Source of the DNA: Glaciozyma antarctica PI12
Taxonomy: Eukaryota; Basidiomycota; Microbotryomycetes; Kriegeriales; Camptobasidiaceae
DNA length: 64,000 bases
NCBI GenBank assembly: GCA_002917775.1
Contig: KZ627150.1
Location: 1,015,801 to 1,079,800, forward strand
Direction of reading: 5' to 3'
The notes under the pieces are model-generated. The model was not told the DNA's origin and did no database searches. It saw only the letters and a list, made by a program, of their open reading frames with translations. The position numbers and the translations under genes were made by a program. Positions 16,817 through 30,400 of this stretch are shown here, in pieces (positions within the stretch are counted from its first letter, which is position 1; each line of letters starts with the position of its first letter).

Positions 16817-18393
16817 TCATTCATCCTCGTCCGACTCGACTACAAGCCTCCTTCTCGGCGCCTGCGCCGGCTCCTCCTCGCGCGTATCCTTTTTCCGCTC
16901 CTTGCGACGCCGTTCCTCCCTCTCGATCCTCGCCTCGGCCTCCTCCATCTCATCCGGCTCGCCGTCCGACTCGACGTTCTTGCGCTTCTTCCTCCCGCTC
17001 GACTCGTCCTCGCTCGATTCGTCCGCAACGACAAAATTGTCGTCCTCAGCGTACTCGTGCTCCTGCGGCCAACGGCCCTCCACGCCCTCGCTTCGGCTGA
17101 CTACGTTTCTCGTACGCCGCTCCTTCCTCCTCCTCCTCCTCCGCCTCCTCCTCCTCCTCGTCTCCCGAATTGTCGTAGAACCGCGTTTGGCGAATCTGCT
17201 TCCTCCCTCCTCCTCCTCCTCCCGCACCCTTCTGTGCCTCCCGCTTCGCCTTCTTCGCCCGATCAAGCTCCGCCTTCTCCCTCTCCGCCTTCTTCTTCTC
17301 CTTATCCTGATGCGGCAACTCGGCCATCTTGATTCCCCTCCCCTTGATGTTCCTCGCCGCGATACTGCCAGCAAGTCGACGATGGGTGTTGGAATGGAGA
17401 GTCGAAGGGCGGAAAGCGAGGGTGCCATGAACCGAAGCCTGCGCTTCGATGAGCTGCGCGTAATCGTGCCTGGCGGTAAGGTACGTGAGACCGTGTCCAC
17501 GACTCTCATCAAAGCCGGAGAGGACGTTGGTGGCGTGCGTGGTGAGGGGAGCGCCGGAGGCGAGGTCGGCGGAGTGGTCGACGGAGGCGGTGATGTCGAA
17601 GAGCTCTGCGCCGAGCTGGAGGGAGAGGGAGCCGTCGGACCAGCGCACGACGCGAGCGTTGGATTCCTTTGTCGTGGGGGAGGGAAGGACGTTAGCTACC
17701 AGGAGCAAGGGCAGCACCACGCGCGAAGCCCAACTCACCACTTGTCCGTGCTCGTCCGTGCTCCACCTCCAGCGAATGATGTTCTCGTCCGGTAGCGTCG
17801 GCTTGGGTGCTCCGTCCTCCTGAGACTCTGCATCCGGTGCATCTTCCGCGTCCTCGGGGTCCCACATGAGCTCGTCGAACGACACCGAGTTGAGGGAGAG
17901 GAAGTTGGGGAGGCGGGCGAGCCAGACCTTGCCGCCTGCTGGGACTCCAAAGTTGGCGAGATCGATCTGCGCAATACGCTAATACGTTCTGGATGCTCGT
18001 CACGCCCGTGTCCTCTTCGTTGTACTCGAGGTCGCGTCGGCGCTTGCGTTCCGCCGCCGTCAACCCATCTTCCGGCTCCATGGGCCTGCGGAACGAGCAA
18101 AGTCAGCGGCTGGAAGCTCCCCCTTGTCACTCTGGAAGAAGCTGCACGCACTCGTCCTCGTCGTCGTCCCCGTCCCCAAAGAGCCCGCCTCCATCTTCAT
18201 CCTCGTCCACCTCCTCCTCCAGGAAAGCCTCCGCGAGGGGTTCGCCGCCGGCCATGGCCGAGTAAGGCGCATCTTCGAGGTCTTCGGCCTCCTTGGCTGC
18301 GAAAGCTGAGTGGGCGGTGGAGGGGAGGGGAGGTTCGTCGCCAAAGAGATCGTGTTCGAGGGTCGTTGGTACTGTTGGCCTGTCGTCCTCCAT
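16817..18393 (-). CDS. LEO1: LEO1, Paf1 transcription elongation complex subunit
   Basis: Nuclear subunit of the RNA polymerase II-associated Paf1 complex. It starts MEDDRPTVPTTLEHDLFGDE, with an acidic N-terminal region (18130-18390). The conserved LEO1 core follows: VWLARLPNFLSLN (about 17900), then IIRWRWSTDEHGQVV and ESNARVVRWSDGSLSLQLGA (about 17600-17790). HRRLAGSIAARNIKGRGIK (about 17330-17400) closes the core. The C-terminal quarter alternates basic and acidic tracts and ends RRRLVVESDEDE, typical of LEO1. The acidic tract is encoded by CTC/TCC-rich DNA on the plus strand (17120-17220). An open frame extends five codons upstream through TTG, but the TTGCAG just upstream looks like an intron acceptor, so there may be a 5' UTR intron. 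Confidence 0.92.
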
Positions 18394-18731
18394 AGCGCCT
18401 GCAAGCAAGGCGTTAGCGTTATGCTCCCGAGCGATCCAGCCTGGCGGGAATCGACGTACGTAAGAGTTTGTTCGGAGAGCGGGGCGAGAGGGAGGAGAGA
18501 GTGCGAGCGCTGCTTCCCTTTTGACCTTCGACCACTCGCCTCAACTCACAGGTTTGCCCTACAGGCTCTTAACCAGGCACCCGTATCTCGAGCGGAAAGC
18601 GAATGGGCTGGCGTGCTGCTCTCTTCCTTTCCAGACAACACGCGTAGCAGCAACACACCCGCTTCCTCTCCAGCCTCCATCAGCTCCCTCCCGATCGCGC
18701 TCGCCCACGACCACTGCTTTACTAGTTCGGG
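18394..18731. promoter_or_regulatory. Divergent promoter, LEO1 / ARL3
   Basis: About 340 bases. A likely LEO1 5' UTR intron (acceptor TTGCAG just upstream of its ATG) lies within it. No other feature is recognised. Confidence 0.4.
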
Positions 18732-19693
18732 ATGTACCGACTGCTCACTGGGCTGGTTGCTCACCTCACGCGGAAGGAGGAGGTGCGTCCTGAACTTCTT
18801 CGTCCCTCTTCGCGGCCGTTAACGCCTCCCTGCAGTTCTCCGTCCTTATTATGGGGCTTGACAACGCCGGCAAGACTACATTCCTCGAAAAGGTGTGTGA
18901 CAACACTTCTGCGGCGGCAATCCAAGAGCTAACGGAAAGCTGCGAAGGTCAAGAGCACCTTCAACGACACTCCGGATGTGGATCCAGCTTCTATCGCGCC
19001 AACAATCGGGCAGAACAGTAAGTTGAGCTCGTCGAAAGGCTTCGAAGGAGTACTGACGCGGCTTTTGTAGTCGGACGGATCAGTCTTTCTCGCTCGGTGC
19101 TTCAGTTTTGGGATTTGGGAGGTCGGTCCTTCGCAGATTGCGTCCTCGCACCCGCTGAAACGCTTCACAGGGCAACGCGACATTCGCTCCATTTGGCCGA
19201 AATACTACTCGGAATGCCACGCCGTCGTCTTTGTTATCGACTCGACCGACGTCGTCAGGATCGAGGAGTGCTGGAAGGTCTTTGGTGCGTTCGCAAGGTC
19301 CTGTTTGTCGTAAACGGCTGCTGACCCCTGGGTAGAATCGATCATGACGGACCAACGTGTTGAGGGCGTGCCGACCTTAGTCCTTGCGAATAAGCAAGAC
19401 GTCGAAGGCAGTGTACCGGTCAGCGAGATCATGGAGATGTTCAACACTCTCATCGTCGACAAGCTGAACGTATCTGAGGGAGCGGTTTTACCCATCTCTG
19501 CGCTCAACGGGTAGGTTCGTTTCGCTTCGGTGGCGAGCTCGACGCTGACCCACTCCGCAGGGAGGGGATTCGCGAAGCTGTCAACTGGCTATTCCTACGG
19601 GTTCAAAAGTGAGTTCGCTCGTGGCCTAGCCTGACCAATGTTGACTAACTCCGCTCGCACAGCTCGCGGAAAGGAACGACGGGTCGGTGGTAG
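18732..19693 (+). CDS. ARL3: ARF-related GTPase, ARFRP1/Arl3-type
   Basis: Small GTPase of the trans-Golgi network; in yeast Arl3 recruits Arl1 and golgins. It begins MYRLLTGLVAHLTRKEE, matching the ARFRP1 N-terminus. There is no Gly at position 2, so it would not be myristoylated; Arl3 instead relies on N-acetylation (family knowledge). The P-loop is GLDNAGKTTFLEK (about 18852-18890), the switch II motif is FWDLGGQRDIRSIW (split by an intron at about 19120-19170), and the specificity motif is LVLANKQDVEG (about 19378-19410). The SALNGEGIREAVNW segment matches the SAL/SAK box. Seven exons are read, and the last encodes SRKGTTGRW then TAG. All G-motifs are intact. Confidence 0.92.
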
Positions 19694-19994
19694 AGCGAAT
19701 CGCCGAGAGGAGGGCTGCGGGGACTGTTGGGGCCTTGGGGGAACGCTGTACGAATACTGGGATTTGGCAGGGCAGACGCCGTGGTAATTCCACCCTTAGC
19801 TTGACTGTATGACCACAGGGCAGTCACGAGAGAAACATCGGGTCGAATCATCGCAATTTTGGAGAGAGCGGGGAGCGCAGATCCTCAGCCCGCCGGATTG
19901 GTTCATCTCGCCGACTGCTGACCGGCTGATCTCTGCTCTTCACCTCCCACCTCTCACTTCCCCTCTCAAACACACGCCCCTTCAACACCGTATT
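19694..19994. promoter_or_regulatory. Intergenic, ARL3 3' UTR and HEM1 promoter
   Basis: About 300 bases, the last 70 rich in CTC/ACC and free of G-runs, as in leaders of strongly expressed genes here. No gene is seen. Confidence 0.4.
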
Positions 19995-22285
19995 ATGGAC
20001 GTCTACCGAGGACTCAAGACCTTTGGCACCGTTTGCCCTTTCCTGCGATCGACGTCGACCTCTCAACTCAGGCAGCTCTCGATCCAAAAAGCGCCCGATG
20101 CCGTGAACCGCCTCTCCCTCGCCGCCACGCGCTGCCCGATGATGGGCCTGTCCAAGGCCTTCTCCTCGTCTGCCGTCGCCCCCGCCCCGGAGCCTCAGCA
20201 CGCCCGTGGTTACGCCTCGATCGCGGAACAGCAGGCCGAGAGCAGCAAGCTCCAGCGCCAGGACGCCGCCGCTCTCATCGCGAAGGCTGCTGGCGTGGCC
20301 CCCATCCCCACCACCACCTCTTCCTCCGCTGGCGCTACTCCTTCAAGTCTCGACCAGGAGAACAAGGTCTTCCCTTCCGGTCGCCCCACCACCGCTCTCG
20401 GATTCGCCAAGCACGTAGTCACCTCCGCCAGACCTGGCTTCAGTTACGAGGACTTCTACGCGGGCATGTTGGAGAAGAAGCACCAGGACAAGTCGTACAG
20501 GGTGAGTGGCTCTGCGTTGGACCAGGATCGGTGGCTGAAACGGATCGTGCAGTACTTCAACAACATCAACCGTCTCGCGGGAAGGTACCCGGTCGCGCAC
20601 ACTGCCGACAAGGCTGAGGAGGTCACCGTCTGGTGCAGCAACGACTACCTCGGTATGGGTAGGAACCCCGTCGTCCTCGAGGCCATCCAGTGAGTTCTCG
20701 TCGTCTGCGACCGGAGGTACCGATCGCTCACACCCGGACCAGCACCACGCTCGACCAGTACGGTGGAGGAGCTGGAGGAACGCGCAACATTGCTGGAAAC
20801 GGCGCTATCCATCTCGCTCTCGAGACTGAGCTCGCTGCGCTCCACCAGAAGCCCAAGGCGCTCGTCTTCAGCAGCTGCTACGTCGCCAACCTCGAGACTT
20901 GTGAGTTTTCTCGTCCCTTCGCACCATTTTTTTCGCCACTGACTCGTCTTGGCCTGCAGTGAGCACTCTCGCATCCAAGCTGCCAGGCTGTGTCATTTTC
21001 TCCGATGCGTTGAACCACGCTTCGATGATTGAGGGTGCGTCGTCCTGTCCGCGCCTTTTCCGATCTCTCGCTGATCCTGTGCTGCGATTCAGGCATGCGC
21101 TACTCCCGCGCTCCCAAGGTCGTCTTCAAGCACAACGATCTCGTTGATCTCGAGGCCAAGCTCGCAGCTCTCCCCGTCGAGACGCCCAAGATTATCGCGT
21201 TCGAGTCGGTCTACTCCATGTGCGGCAGCGTCGGCCCGATCGAGGGCATCTGCGACCTTGCCGAGAAGTACGGCGCCATTACCTTCCTCGACGAGGTTCA
21301 CGCCGTCGGCATGTACGGGCCCACCGGCGCTGGTGTCGCCGAGCACTTGGAGTTTGAGCTTAATGCTCGCGGTGGAGCCAAGGGATCTCTCATGGACCGT
21401 ATCGATATCGTACGTCCTGGCTGCTCCCTCGCGTTCGATATTGGCTAACGCCCTTCTCCACTCCAGATCAGTGGAACTCTCGCCAAGGCGTACGGTGTCG
21501 TCGGAGGCTACGTTGCCGGCAGCGAGCGCTTCATCGACCTCATCAGGTCCTACGCCCCTGGCTTCATCTTTGTGAGTCGTCGCTTTTCAGACTCGACGTT
21601 CGTGCCGTTCTGATCGCGCTCCCCCATCGACAGACCACCTCGATCCCCCCGGCCACCGCCGCGGGAGCTCGCGCTGCCATCGACTATCAGAAGCAGCATA
21701 TGGGCGATCGCCAGCGCCAGCAGCTCAACGTTGCCTCTCTCAAGTCCGACCTGGGCGACATTGGCCTCCCCGTCATCCCCAACACGACTCATATTATTCC
21801 TGTCGTGCGTCCTTCTCCTTTCTCCAGTTCGTCGCAATCTAACATGGTCCTCCAGCTCGTTGGAAGTGCGGCTCTCGCCAAGGCCGCCAGTGATCTTCTG
21901 CTCAAGAAGCACAAGCTCTACGTGCAGAGCATCAGTGCGTCTCAATTCCTCGATTTTTAGCTCGCAACCGGCGCTGACCCCGACCCTCTTAGACTACCCT
22001 ACCGTCCCCGTTGGCACCGAGCGTCTCCGCATCACGCCCTCGCCCCTCCACACCCCCGCGCAGCAGGCCGCACTCGTCGCTGCCCTCGACTCTGTCTGGA
22101 TCGAACTCGGTCTCAAGAGGACCGGCGACTGGGCGCTCGAGGGAGGCAACGTTGGCGTCGGAGTCGCCAACCCCGTCGTCCTGCCCAACTTGTGGCAACC
22201 TGAGCAGCTCGGTCTCCACGATACGGCGTTGCTCGATGGAGCTTTCAAGAGCGATGCCGTTGAGTCGGTCGCTGCGACGGTCTGA
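19995..22285 (+). CDS. HEM1: 5-aminolevulinate synthase, mitochondrial
   Basis: PLP enzyme that condenses glycine and succinyl-CoA to 5-aminolevulinate, the first step of heme synthesis, in the mitochondrial matrix. The N-terminal 90 or so residues are rich in Ser/Arg/Ala and look like a targeting sequence. They contain two Cys-Pro pairs (VCPFL at residues 13-17, RCPMM at 46-50), which match heme-regulatory motifs. The core shows [46 protein letters not shown] and [17 protein letters not shown]. The PLP lysine motif [16 protein letters not shown] is at about 21475-21525. The C-terminus has [16 protein letters not shown]. About eight exons; stop TGA at 22283. Confidence 0.95.
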
Positions 22286-22528
22286 GTCTATTGAACGAGG
22301 ACGGAGGGAAGCGGATGCAGGGATTGATCTTGTTTGACCTTGCAAATGAGCGCTGCGACGTTGCATCACCGATTCAGGACTTTGGTGTGTACCCTTTGCG
22401 AAGCCGGCCTCCGTCGGCAAGGCCGGGGAGAAGCGAGGGAGTCTGACCGACCGAGGAATACAAAACTGGGGCTGGAACTGGGGCGCCCCGCTTGACCTTG
22501 TCGAACTTCGCTCACCCACCAGTTTCTC

Positions 22529-24256
<1,728 letters not shown>

Positions 24257-24590
24257 AGTGGAGTGGGGGATTGGGGAACGATAATAATGAGCAGCAATTG
24301 AGTTAACGTCTGCCCAAATCGCCAGCGTGAGGAGGTAGAGCGAGCACACCTCGTCAAGCTTCTCTTGAATCCCAAGCTCGTCAGCGAAACCTGCTGTCTG
24401 CGCCAAGTGAAGGAGAGAAGAGAAGAGGGCAACGCGAGGGTACGGCCGCGAACTTCGTGCCCGCTCAGTCGCAAGCTCATCTCCGCGCACACAATCTCAC
24501 GCCTCGAGTCCCAGTGTGTCCCCTCTATTGCAATTACGTGTGCGAACCGTCTTCCCAGTACAAATAAGTGTCCCTGCCCTCGCGTCGTCC
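24257..24590. other. Convergent intergenic stretch, ERG10 / EDPR-motif gene
   Basis: Two 3' UTRs; a short AT-rich patch (ATAATAATGAG) lies about 30 bases after the ERG10 stop. No coding signal. Confidence 0.5.
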
Positions 24591-26987
24591 TCACCAAATC
24601 GTCGTCGGTTTCGTCCCCTCGCACAACGTATGGTCCGTCAACACATCTCTCGCCAGGACATCAATCATCGCGCTGCCATAGTCAAACTGCGGATACAGGG
24701 TTAGTTCCTAGCGAAGGAAGTGAGGGCGAGGAACCGTACGACGCCGAAAGAGGTGATGAGGACGTCGTCGAGGAAGCCGTGGTTGAGTCCTAGCCCGTGT
24801 CGCTCCGTCGGATGATCCCACGACATGCTAACCGTGAAGATTGGGTCGGCCTAGGTAGATAATTAGCAAGAGTTGGTTCGAGCGAAGAGAGAGAACCGAA
24901 CCTGGTTCGTGCCCGAGTAGGTGAGGGGTTTCGAGACGCTCAAGTACTCGTACGGCGAGGTGACGTTCCAGGTGACGATCCTGCGCTCGTAGTACAAGAA
25001 GGGGTCTGGGTGGTACTTGATACTGCACTGCGGATGAGCTTCGTCCCAATGACAGACGGCGAGAGGACGTACTGGATCATCCCGAACAAAACGGTATTAT
25101 GCACGTCCGGTACGCACTCTCCTCGACGACACAGCGTCGCTCGAAGCAGAGGCGTCGCGTGGTGGAACTTGGTGCGATGCATATCCGCGCCAATGATCTC
25201 GGTGAGGCAGTTGTGCGCTGGTGGCGAGGGGTCGAGAGCGCGGAGAGTGAGGCCCGGGACGTATTTGTAGATCTGTTGAGGGACGAGGTTGACGTGGAAG
25301 AAGAGCTGTGAGAGGAGGGGTTAGTGGGCGAGGAGCTGGTGAGGAGAGGGCAGAGAAAGGCTCGAGACGAGCTCTGGCACTCTCGCTGCCGAGGATAACG
25401 TCTCGACCTTCTCTCCCGTCCTCTCGCGGCACGCACCTCGTCATCAACGCCCAAGAACGGTGCCCAGTTCTTCTCAATATTGCTCTGGTCCTCGCGAATG
25501 AGATCTGCGGAACCGTCAGCGAACAGCGAGACGCACAAGCGGAGCGAAGCTCACCCGTCTGCTCCTTGAAGACCTGGGGCGTTCAAAAAAGAGGTTAGCT
25601 TCTCCTGCGCTCAGACATGAGCGAAGACGCACGATGGGAGGGTTCCATCCCGCCTTCTTGAGTGTCTCCTCGAGTCCAGGAACGACGACCCTGCACAATC
25701 CTGTGAGCACGTCGACGCCTTCGCAGTCTAGCGATACGCACCTCGCGTCGATGATAAAGATCGCACGACAGATACCAGGCGACCGTCCCGTTTGCGAATA
25801 AATCAACAGCGGTTGCCCGATATTCGTGAAGAAGAGTCGCGGGTCCTCGGGCCCAATAAACTCTGCACCGTCCATCAGCAAACCTCCTCTCGCATCGAGG
25901 AAACGGAGAACGCACGATCATAAACCGAATCCGCGCATCGCTGAAAGTCCATCTTGCGCTTCGCAGGCAACTTGAGCGTCTCGAGCTCGCTCTCGCGCGC
26001 GAGGTACGGGAGATCGAGGTACTTGCGCTTGAGCGGGAGAAGAAAGCACGCGAGAACGGTCTGCCAACGCACGTCCTCCTTGTCGATGACTTCGTACCGC
26101 TCTGGTCCTCGGGCGACGACGAGGTGGTGGAAGCCGGCACCGACGGCGTCGGGGAGGACGAGGATGGAGGGGTTGAAGACTCCGCCGGCGTCTGGGTGAC
26201 ATTGTCAACTTTTGCGCATCGCATCGCAAACTAAGTTAGAAGAACTTACAAGGGTCGACGAGCGAGATGAAGCCGTACGGATTGGAGAAGCCCTCGAGAA
26301 CTTTCGCCTTGTTGTTCCCGCGATGCAAGCCTGTTGTCCGATCGACGATAGCGTCCACCTTGCCTGAATCCTGGAGGATGGCGAGACTGTGTTTGGGATT
26401 GGAATTAGAATGCGAGTGAGGTCGGAGGAAGAAGAGGATGAAGAGGATGAGGGTCGTTGTGACGGCTACTAGAGCGCGTCGCCTGGGAGGGATATAGGAT
26501 AGGGTAGCTGAGATGGCGGTGCCGAGAGAGGAGAGGGTGGAGGAGAGGGGGCGAAAGGGAGTCGAACGGAGGTGCGCGGTCGTGCTGCAGGTGTGTCGAC
26601 GCCGTCAGCTCGGCTCCAGCAGCCTACTCCTCGAGCGAAGAAGAGAGCGCACCCTGCTAATCCCTCCTTGTCCCATATCCGCTTCCACTGCCTTCCCACC
26701 TCCTTGGCTCTCCCCAGCAGCTCCTTCCACTCTCCGTCCTCTCGGCTCCCCGTCCCACTCCACTTCTTCGACTCTCCCGCCTCGCCTCCTTGAGCCACTC
26801 CATCCAGCACCTGCTCGCTTCCCAACGCCGCTCCTTCCTCGGCCAGCAGCGCGCGCTTCTCGCTGTCTCCTTCTCGCCAGGCCGATTCCGTTGTTGGGCG
26901 AGTAGCTTTGGCTGCCCTCGCTCCTGTGGAAGGACGCCGTTCGATGGAGCCGCTACTCGTTGCTGTCGCTGTTTCCCGTCCGCTCAT
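24591..26987 (-). CDS. Type II membrane protein with GH130/GH43-like beta-propeller (putative glycosyltransferase or phosphorylase-like)
   Basis: Not recognised as a named gene. It starts MSGRETATATSSGSIERR, with a Ser/Ala-rich cytosolic tail, and a single hydrophobic anchor after PPRRR (ALVAVTTTLILFILFFL, about 26410-26470), so it is likely a Golgi or ER type II protein. The luminal part shows motifs typical of five-bladed propeller sugar enzymes: GPEDPRLFF (about 25835-25860), EKNWAPFLGVDDELFFHVNL (about 25290-25475), a late Cys pair in LLRATLCRRGECVPDVHNT, and FLDDVLITSFGV near the end. The exon joins are inferred; the last exon ends TLCEGTKPTTIW with TGA at 24591-24593. The EDPR signature recalls beta-mannosyl transferring or phosphorylase families (GH130, GT91). 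That assignment is inference from the motif only. Confidence 0.6.
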
Positions 26988-27456
26988 GCTGGCTTGACGA
27001 TGGTGAGGATGGTCAAGAGTCGAAGATGACGTTGAGAGACGCTCGTTTCGACTCGAGAGGGCTCAAGGAGATGAGAGCTGGCGAAGTGGCCGACGAGCTT
27101 GAAGGGAATTGAGTCAAGAGTGCGAATCCGTTCAAGTGAGCGTGTCCGCGGGAGTTGAAAGAGGAAGAGCCACTCTGCCCGCATGCGCGCTCGCCCAGGC
27201 TCGCCCCCGAGGACGATTCGTCTCTCCTTCTGATTTCTGCAGCAGAGTCGCCGGCCGAGTTTGGTGTTATCTGACTCTTTATCAACTACAGGTTGCTGTA
27301 GTAAGAGAGAGTAACTCAGGAGAGAGGAAAGGAGTATTATTAATTTCGACCCACACGCGGTACGAGCAAAAGAGTTAGGCGCGCTCTCGCTTGTCCTCCT
27401 GGGCTTGAGTTACTCACCTCGCCTTACTCTCTCTCTCACCCAGTTTCTCTACAGCC
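26988..27456. promoter_or_regulatory. Divergent promoter, EDPR-motif gene / KAP123
   Basis: About 470 bases. AT-richer DNA at 27,260-27,350 is followed by a CT-rich leader (CTTACTCTCTCTCTCACCC) ending 25 bases before the KAP123 ATG. Confidence 0.45.
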
Positions 27457-30400
27457 ATGGCTGCTAACGTGAGCTCTCCTTCTTAAGGCTTACTCACCCC
27501 CTCGTGGCCTTCTCCAGCAATCAGAAACACTCGAGCTAACTTCGCGTCTCTCCTCCACCTTTACTCGATAATAGCCCGCCTTCACCCAGGCACTGCACCT
27601 CGTCCTCGAGCAGACTATCGCTCCCGACACTCAGGTCATAAAAGCTGTACGTTCCTTACGCATCAGTCATGAGACGCCACAGGCTGACAGTCCTCTCCCG
27701 ACGGCAGGCTACCGTTCAGCTCAACACCAAGTTCTACGTCGACGCACAATGCGTTCCTTCCCTATTTGAGATCGCTACTACGACTCAGAACGCTGCTGTG
27801 AGTTGGGATTCAGCATGGGAACAAGCTTGGAAGAGGTGAACGAGGTGATGAAGCGGGGTGGAGCTAAACAAGCTGCCGAGGACGAGCGAACGTGGAGGTG
27901 CTCCTGTGGGGTTCCGGGGAGGCCTAGGACTCGCACCCCGTGCTACGCGCCAGTCAGAACTGCACCTGGGACTCTACCAGGAACGAAGAATCCCTACGAC
28001 CCACGATCCAACGATCCATCGCCACGACGTCCACTCGGGCTGACTTTTTTTCGCGCGTACTCAGGTCCGCCAACTGTCTCTCGTCGAGCTCCGCAAGAGG
28101 GTCACCGCGAAGAAGTCCAAGCAATGGCTTGGCCAGGCTCAGGCCGTCCGCACCGCCATCAAGGCCCGCATCCTCGAGATGGTCGTTAGCGAGACCTCGT
28201 GCGTTCTATCGCAACTAGCTCTTTCCCTCGCTTATCCTGACTCCCTCTCTCCCATCGCAGGAGCCAAACCCGCGCCGCCGCAACCCGCCTCGTCTCCGCA
28301 CTCGCCCGCCTCGAACTCGCCGAAGGAACCTGGCCCGAACTCCTCCCCTGGCTCTGGGCCCTCGCCGCGTCCCCCACTGCCGGCCACCGCGAGGTCGCTC
28401 TCCAGGCCCTCTACGTCCTCATCGACACCATCGTCCTTACCCCTTCCGGCCCCGGAGGAAACATCTCGGGGAACGTGCCGCAGTTGCTGGAGCTGTTCCA
28501 GAAGTTGCTCGGAGACGAGAGCATGGGCGTCAGGGTGTGGACTGTCAGGGCTTTGGGAAAGGTGTCGGAGTTTATCGAGGTTGGCGAGGACCCCGAGATT
28601 GTGAGTCTGGACGTGCTTCGGGTGGAGAGGGCGCCAGTTGACGAGTATCTTTGCTTTGTCCAGGCTGCCTTCCAGGCGCTCGTTCCCGGTATCGTCCAGG
28701 TCGTGTCGCAGACTCTCGAGGCTAGCGACGAGGCTGGAGCCAAGTCCGTCTTCGAGGTTCTCGAGGGCTTGACCCTTTCTGTGAGCTTTCGCAGTTGCAG
28801 TAGCTAGGACCTCTCGCTCATCCCAGCCTACAGGATGCGCCTCTCCTCACTCCTCACCTTACCGCCCTTGTCCAATTCCTTCTGGCCGCTTCCGCCAACA
28901 GGGCGTACGAAAACGACCTCCGCATCATGGCTCTCAACGTCCTCCTCTGGATCGTCAAGTTGTACGCTTCGTCCCTCGTTCGCGTGCGAGGCTCCCCACT
29001 GATTTCTTTGCGCCAACAGCAAGAAGTCCAAGATTCAGTCCCTCAACCTCGCCGGCGCCATCATTAGCGCCCTCCTCCCCATCGGCGCCGAGCCCGAGCC
29101 CACCGACCTCGACGAGGACGTCCCCGCCCGCACCGCTTTCCGCGTTATCGACACCCTCGCGACCTCCCTTCCCCCGGCCCAGGTCTTCCCCCCTCTCTTC
29201 GCCCAAGTCCAAGCCCTCGCCAGCTCGAGCGACCCCTACCTCCGCAAGTCGGCCATCACCGCGTTCGGCGTCGTCGTCGAGGGTTGCTCCCTCTTCATCC
29301 AGCCTCACCTCGAGAGCCTCTGGCCTCTTATTGAGGGCGGACTCGCCGACCCCGAGGTCGTCGTTCGCAAGGCGGCGTGCACCGCGCTCGGATGCCTTTG
29401 CGAGATGCTCGAGGAGGACTGCGCCAAGCGCCACCAGACTCTTTTGCCTGTGCGTTCATTCACTCTTTCGCAACGCGCGCTTCGGACCGCATCCTGACCT
29501 GCTCTTCGCACGACAGCTCATCTTCAAGCTCATCGGAGAGACCGAGACCCAGCGCTCCGCCTGCGTCGCTCTCGACTGTCTCCTCGAGGTTCTCGGCAAC
29601 GACATCGAACCCTACATCCCCAGCCTCATGGAGTCCCTCCTCTCCCTCCTCGAGACCGCCCCTCTCAACCTCAAGGGTACCGTCGTCGGCGCCATCGGAT
29701 CCGCCGCGCACGCCTCCAAGGCCAAGTTCGCCCCCTACTTCGAGCCGGCTATGCAGCGCATCATCCCCTTCCTCTCCCTCACCGAGGAGGGAGATCAGCT
29801 CGACCTTCGTGGAGTCGCCCAGGACACGGTCGGAACGCTCGCCGAGTCGGTTGGCAAGGAGATGTTCCGCCCGTACTTTGAGCCTCTCATGAGCGCCGCG
29901 TTCGCCGCTACGACGGTGCCCAACGCGCCTCAACTCAAGGAGTGCAGCTACATCTTCTTTGCCGTCATCTCGCGCGTTTACGCCGAGGAGTTTGCCGTCT
30001 ACCTCCCCACGGTCATGCCCATCCTCCTCGCTGCCATTCAGCAGAGCGAGATTGATGAGAGCACGCTCGCACTCGGTGAGCACCATTCTCTTCGCAAGCT
30101 TGTAATCCATTCCTGACGTCTTCGTTTTATCGCAGCTGCCGAGGCCAACGGAGGATTCGGAACCGGAGCCGACTCGGACGACGACGACGATTTCGAGGAC
30201 ATTGACGAGGATATCGACTCGGACGACGACGATGCCATGTTCAGCGCCAGCACCGCCGTCGCTATCGAGAAGGAGTGCGCCGCCGACGCCATCTCTGAGC
30301 TCTTCGCCTCCGTCAAGGCTCCTTTCCTCCCCTACGTCGAGACCGTCGTTGGAGCTCTCCTTCCTGGACTCAAGCACGAGTGGCACGATGGCATTCGAAA

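Noticed and set aside
17100-17260. CTC/TCC-rich tract considered as a microsatellite
   Set aside because: It is the complement of the acidic coding tract of LEO1.
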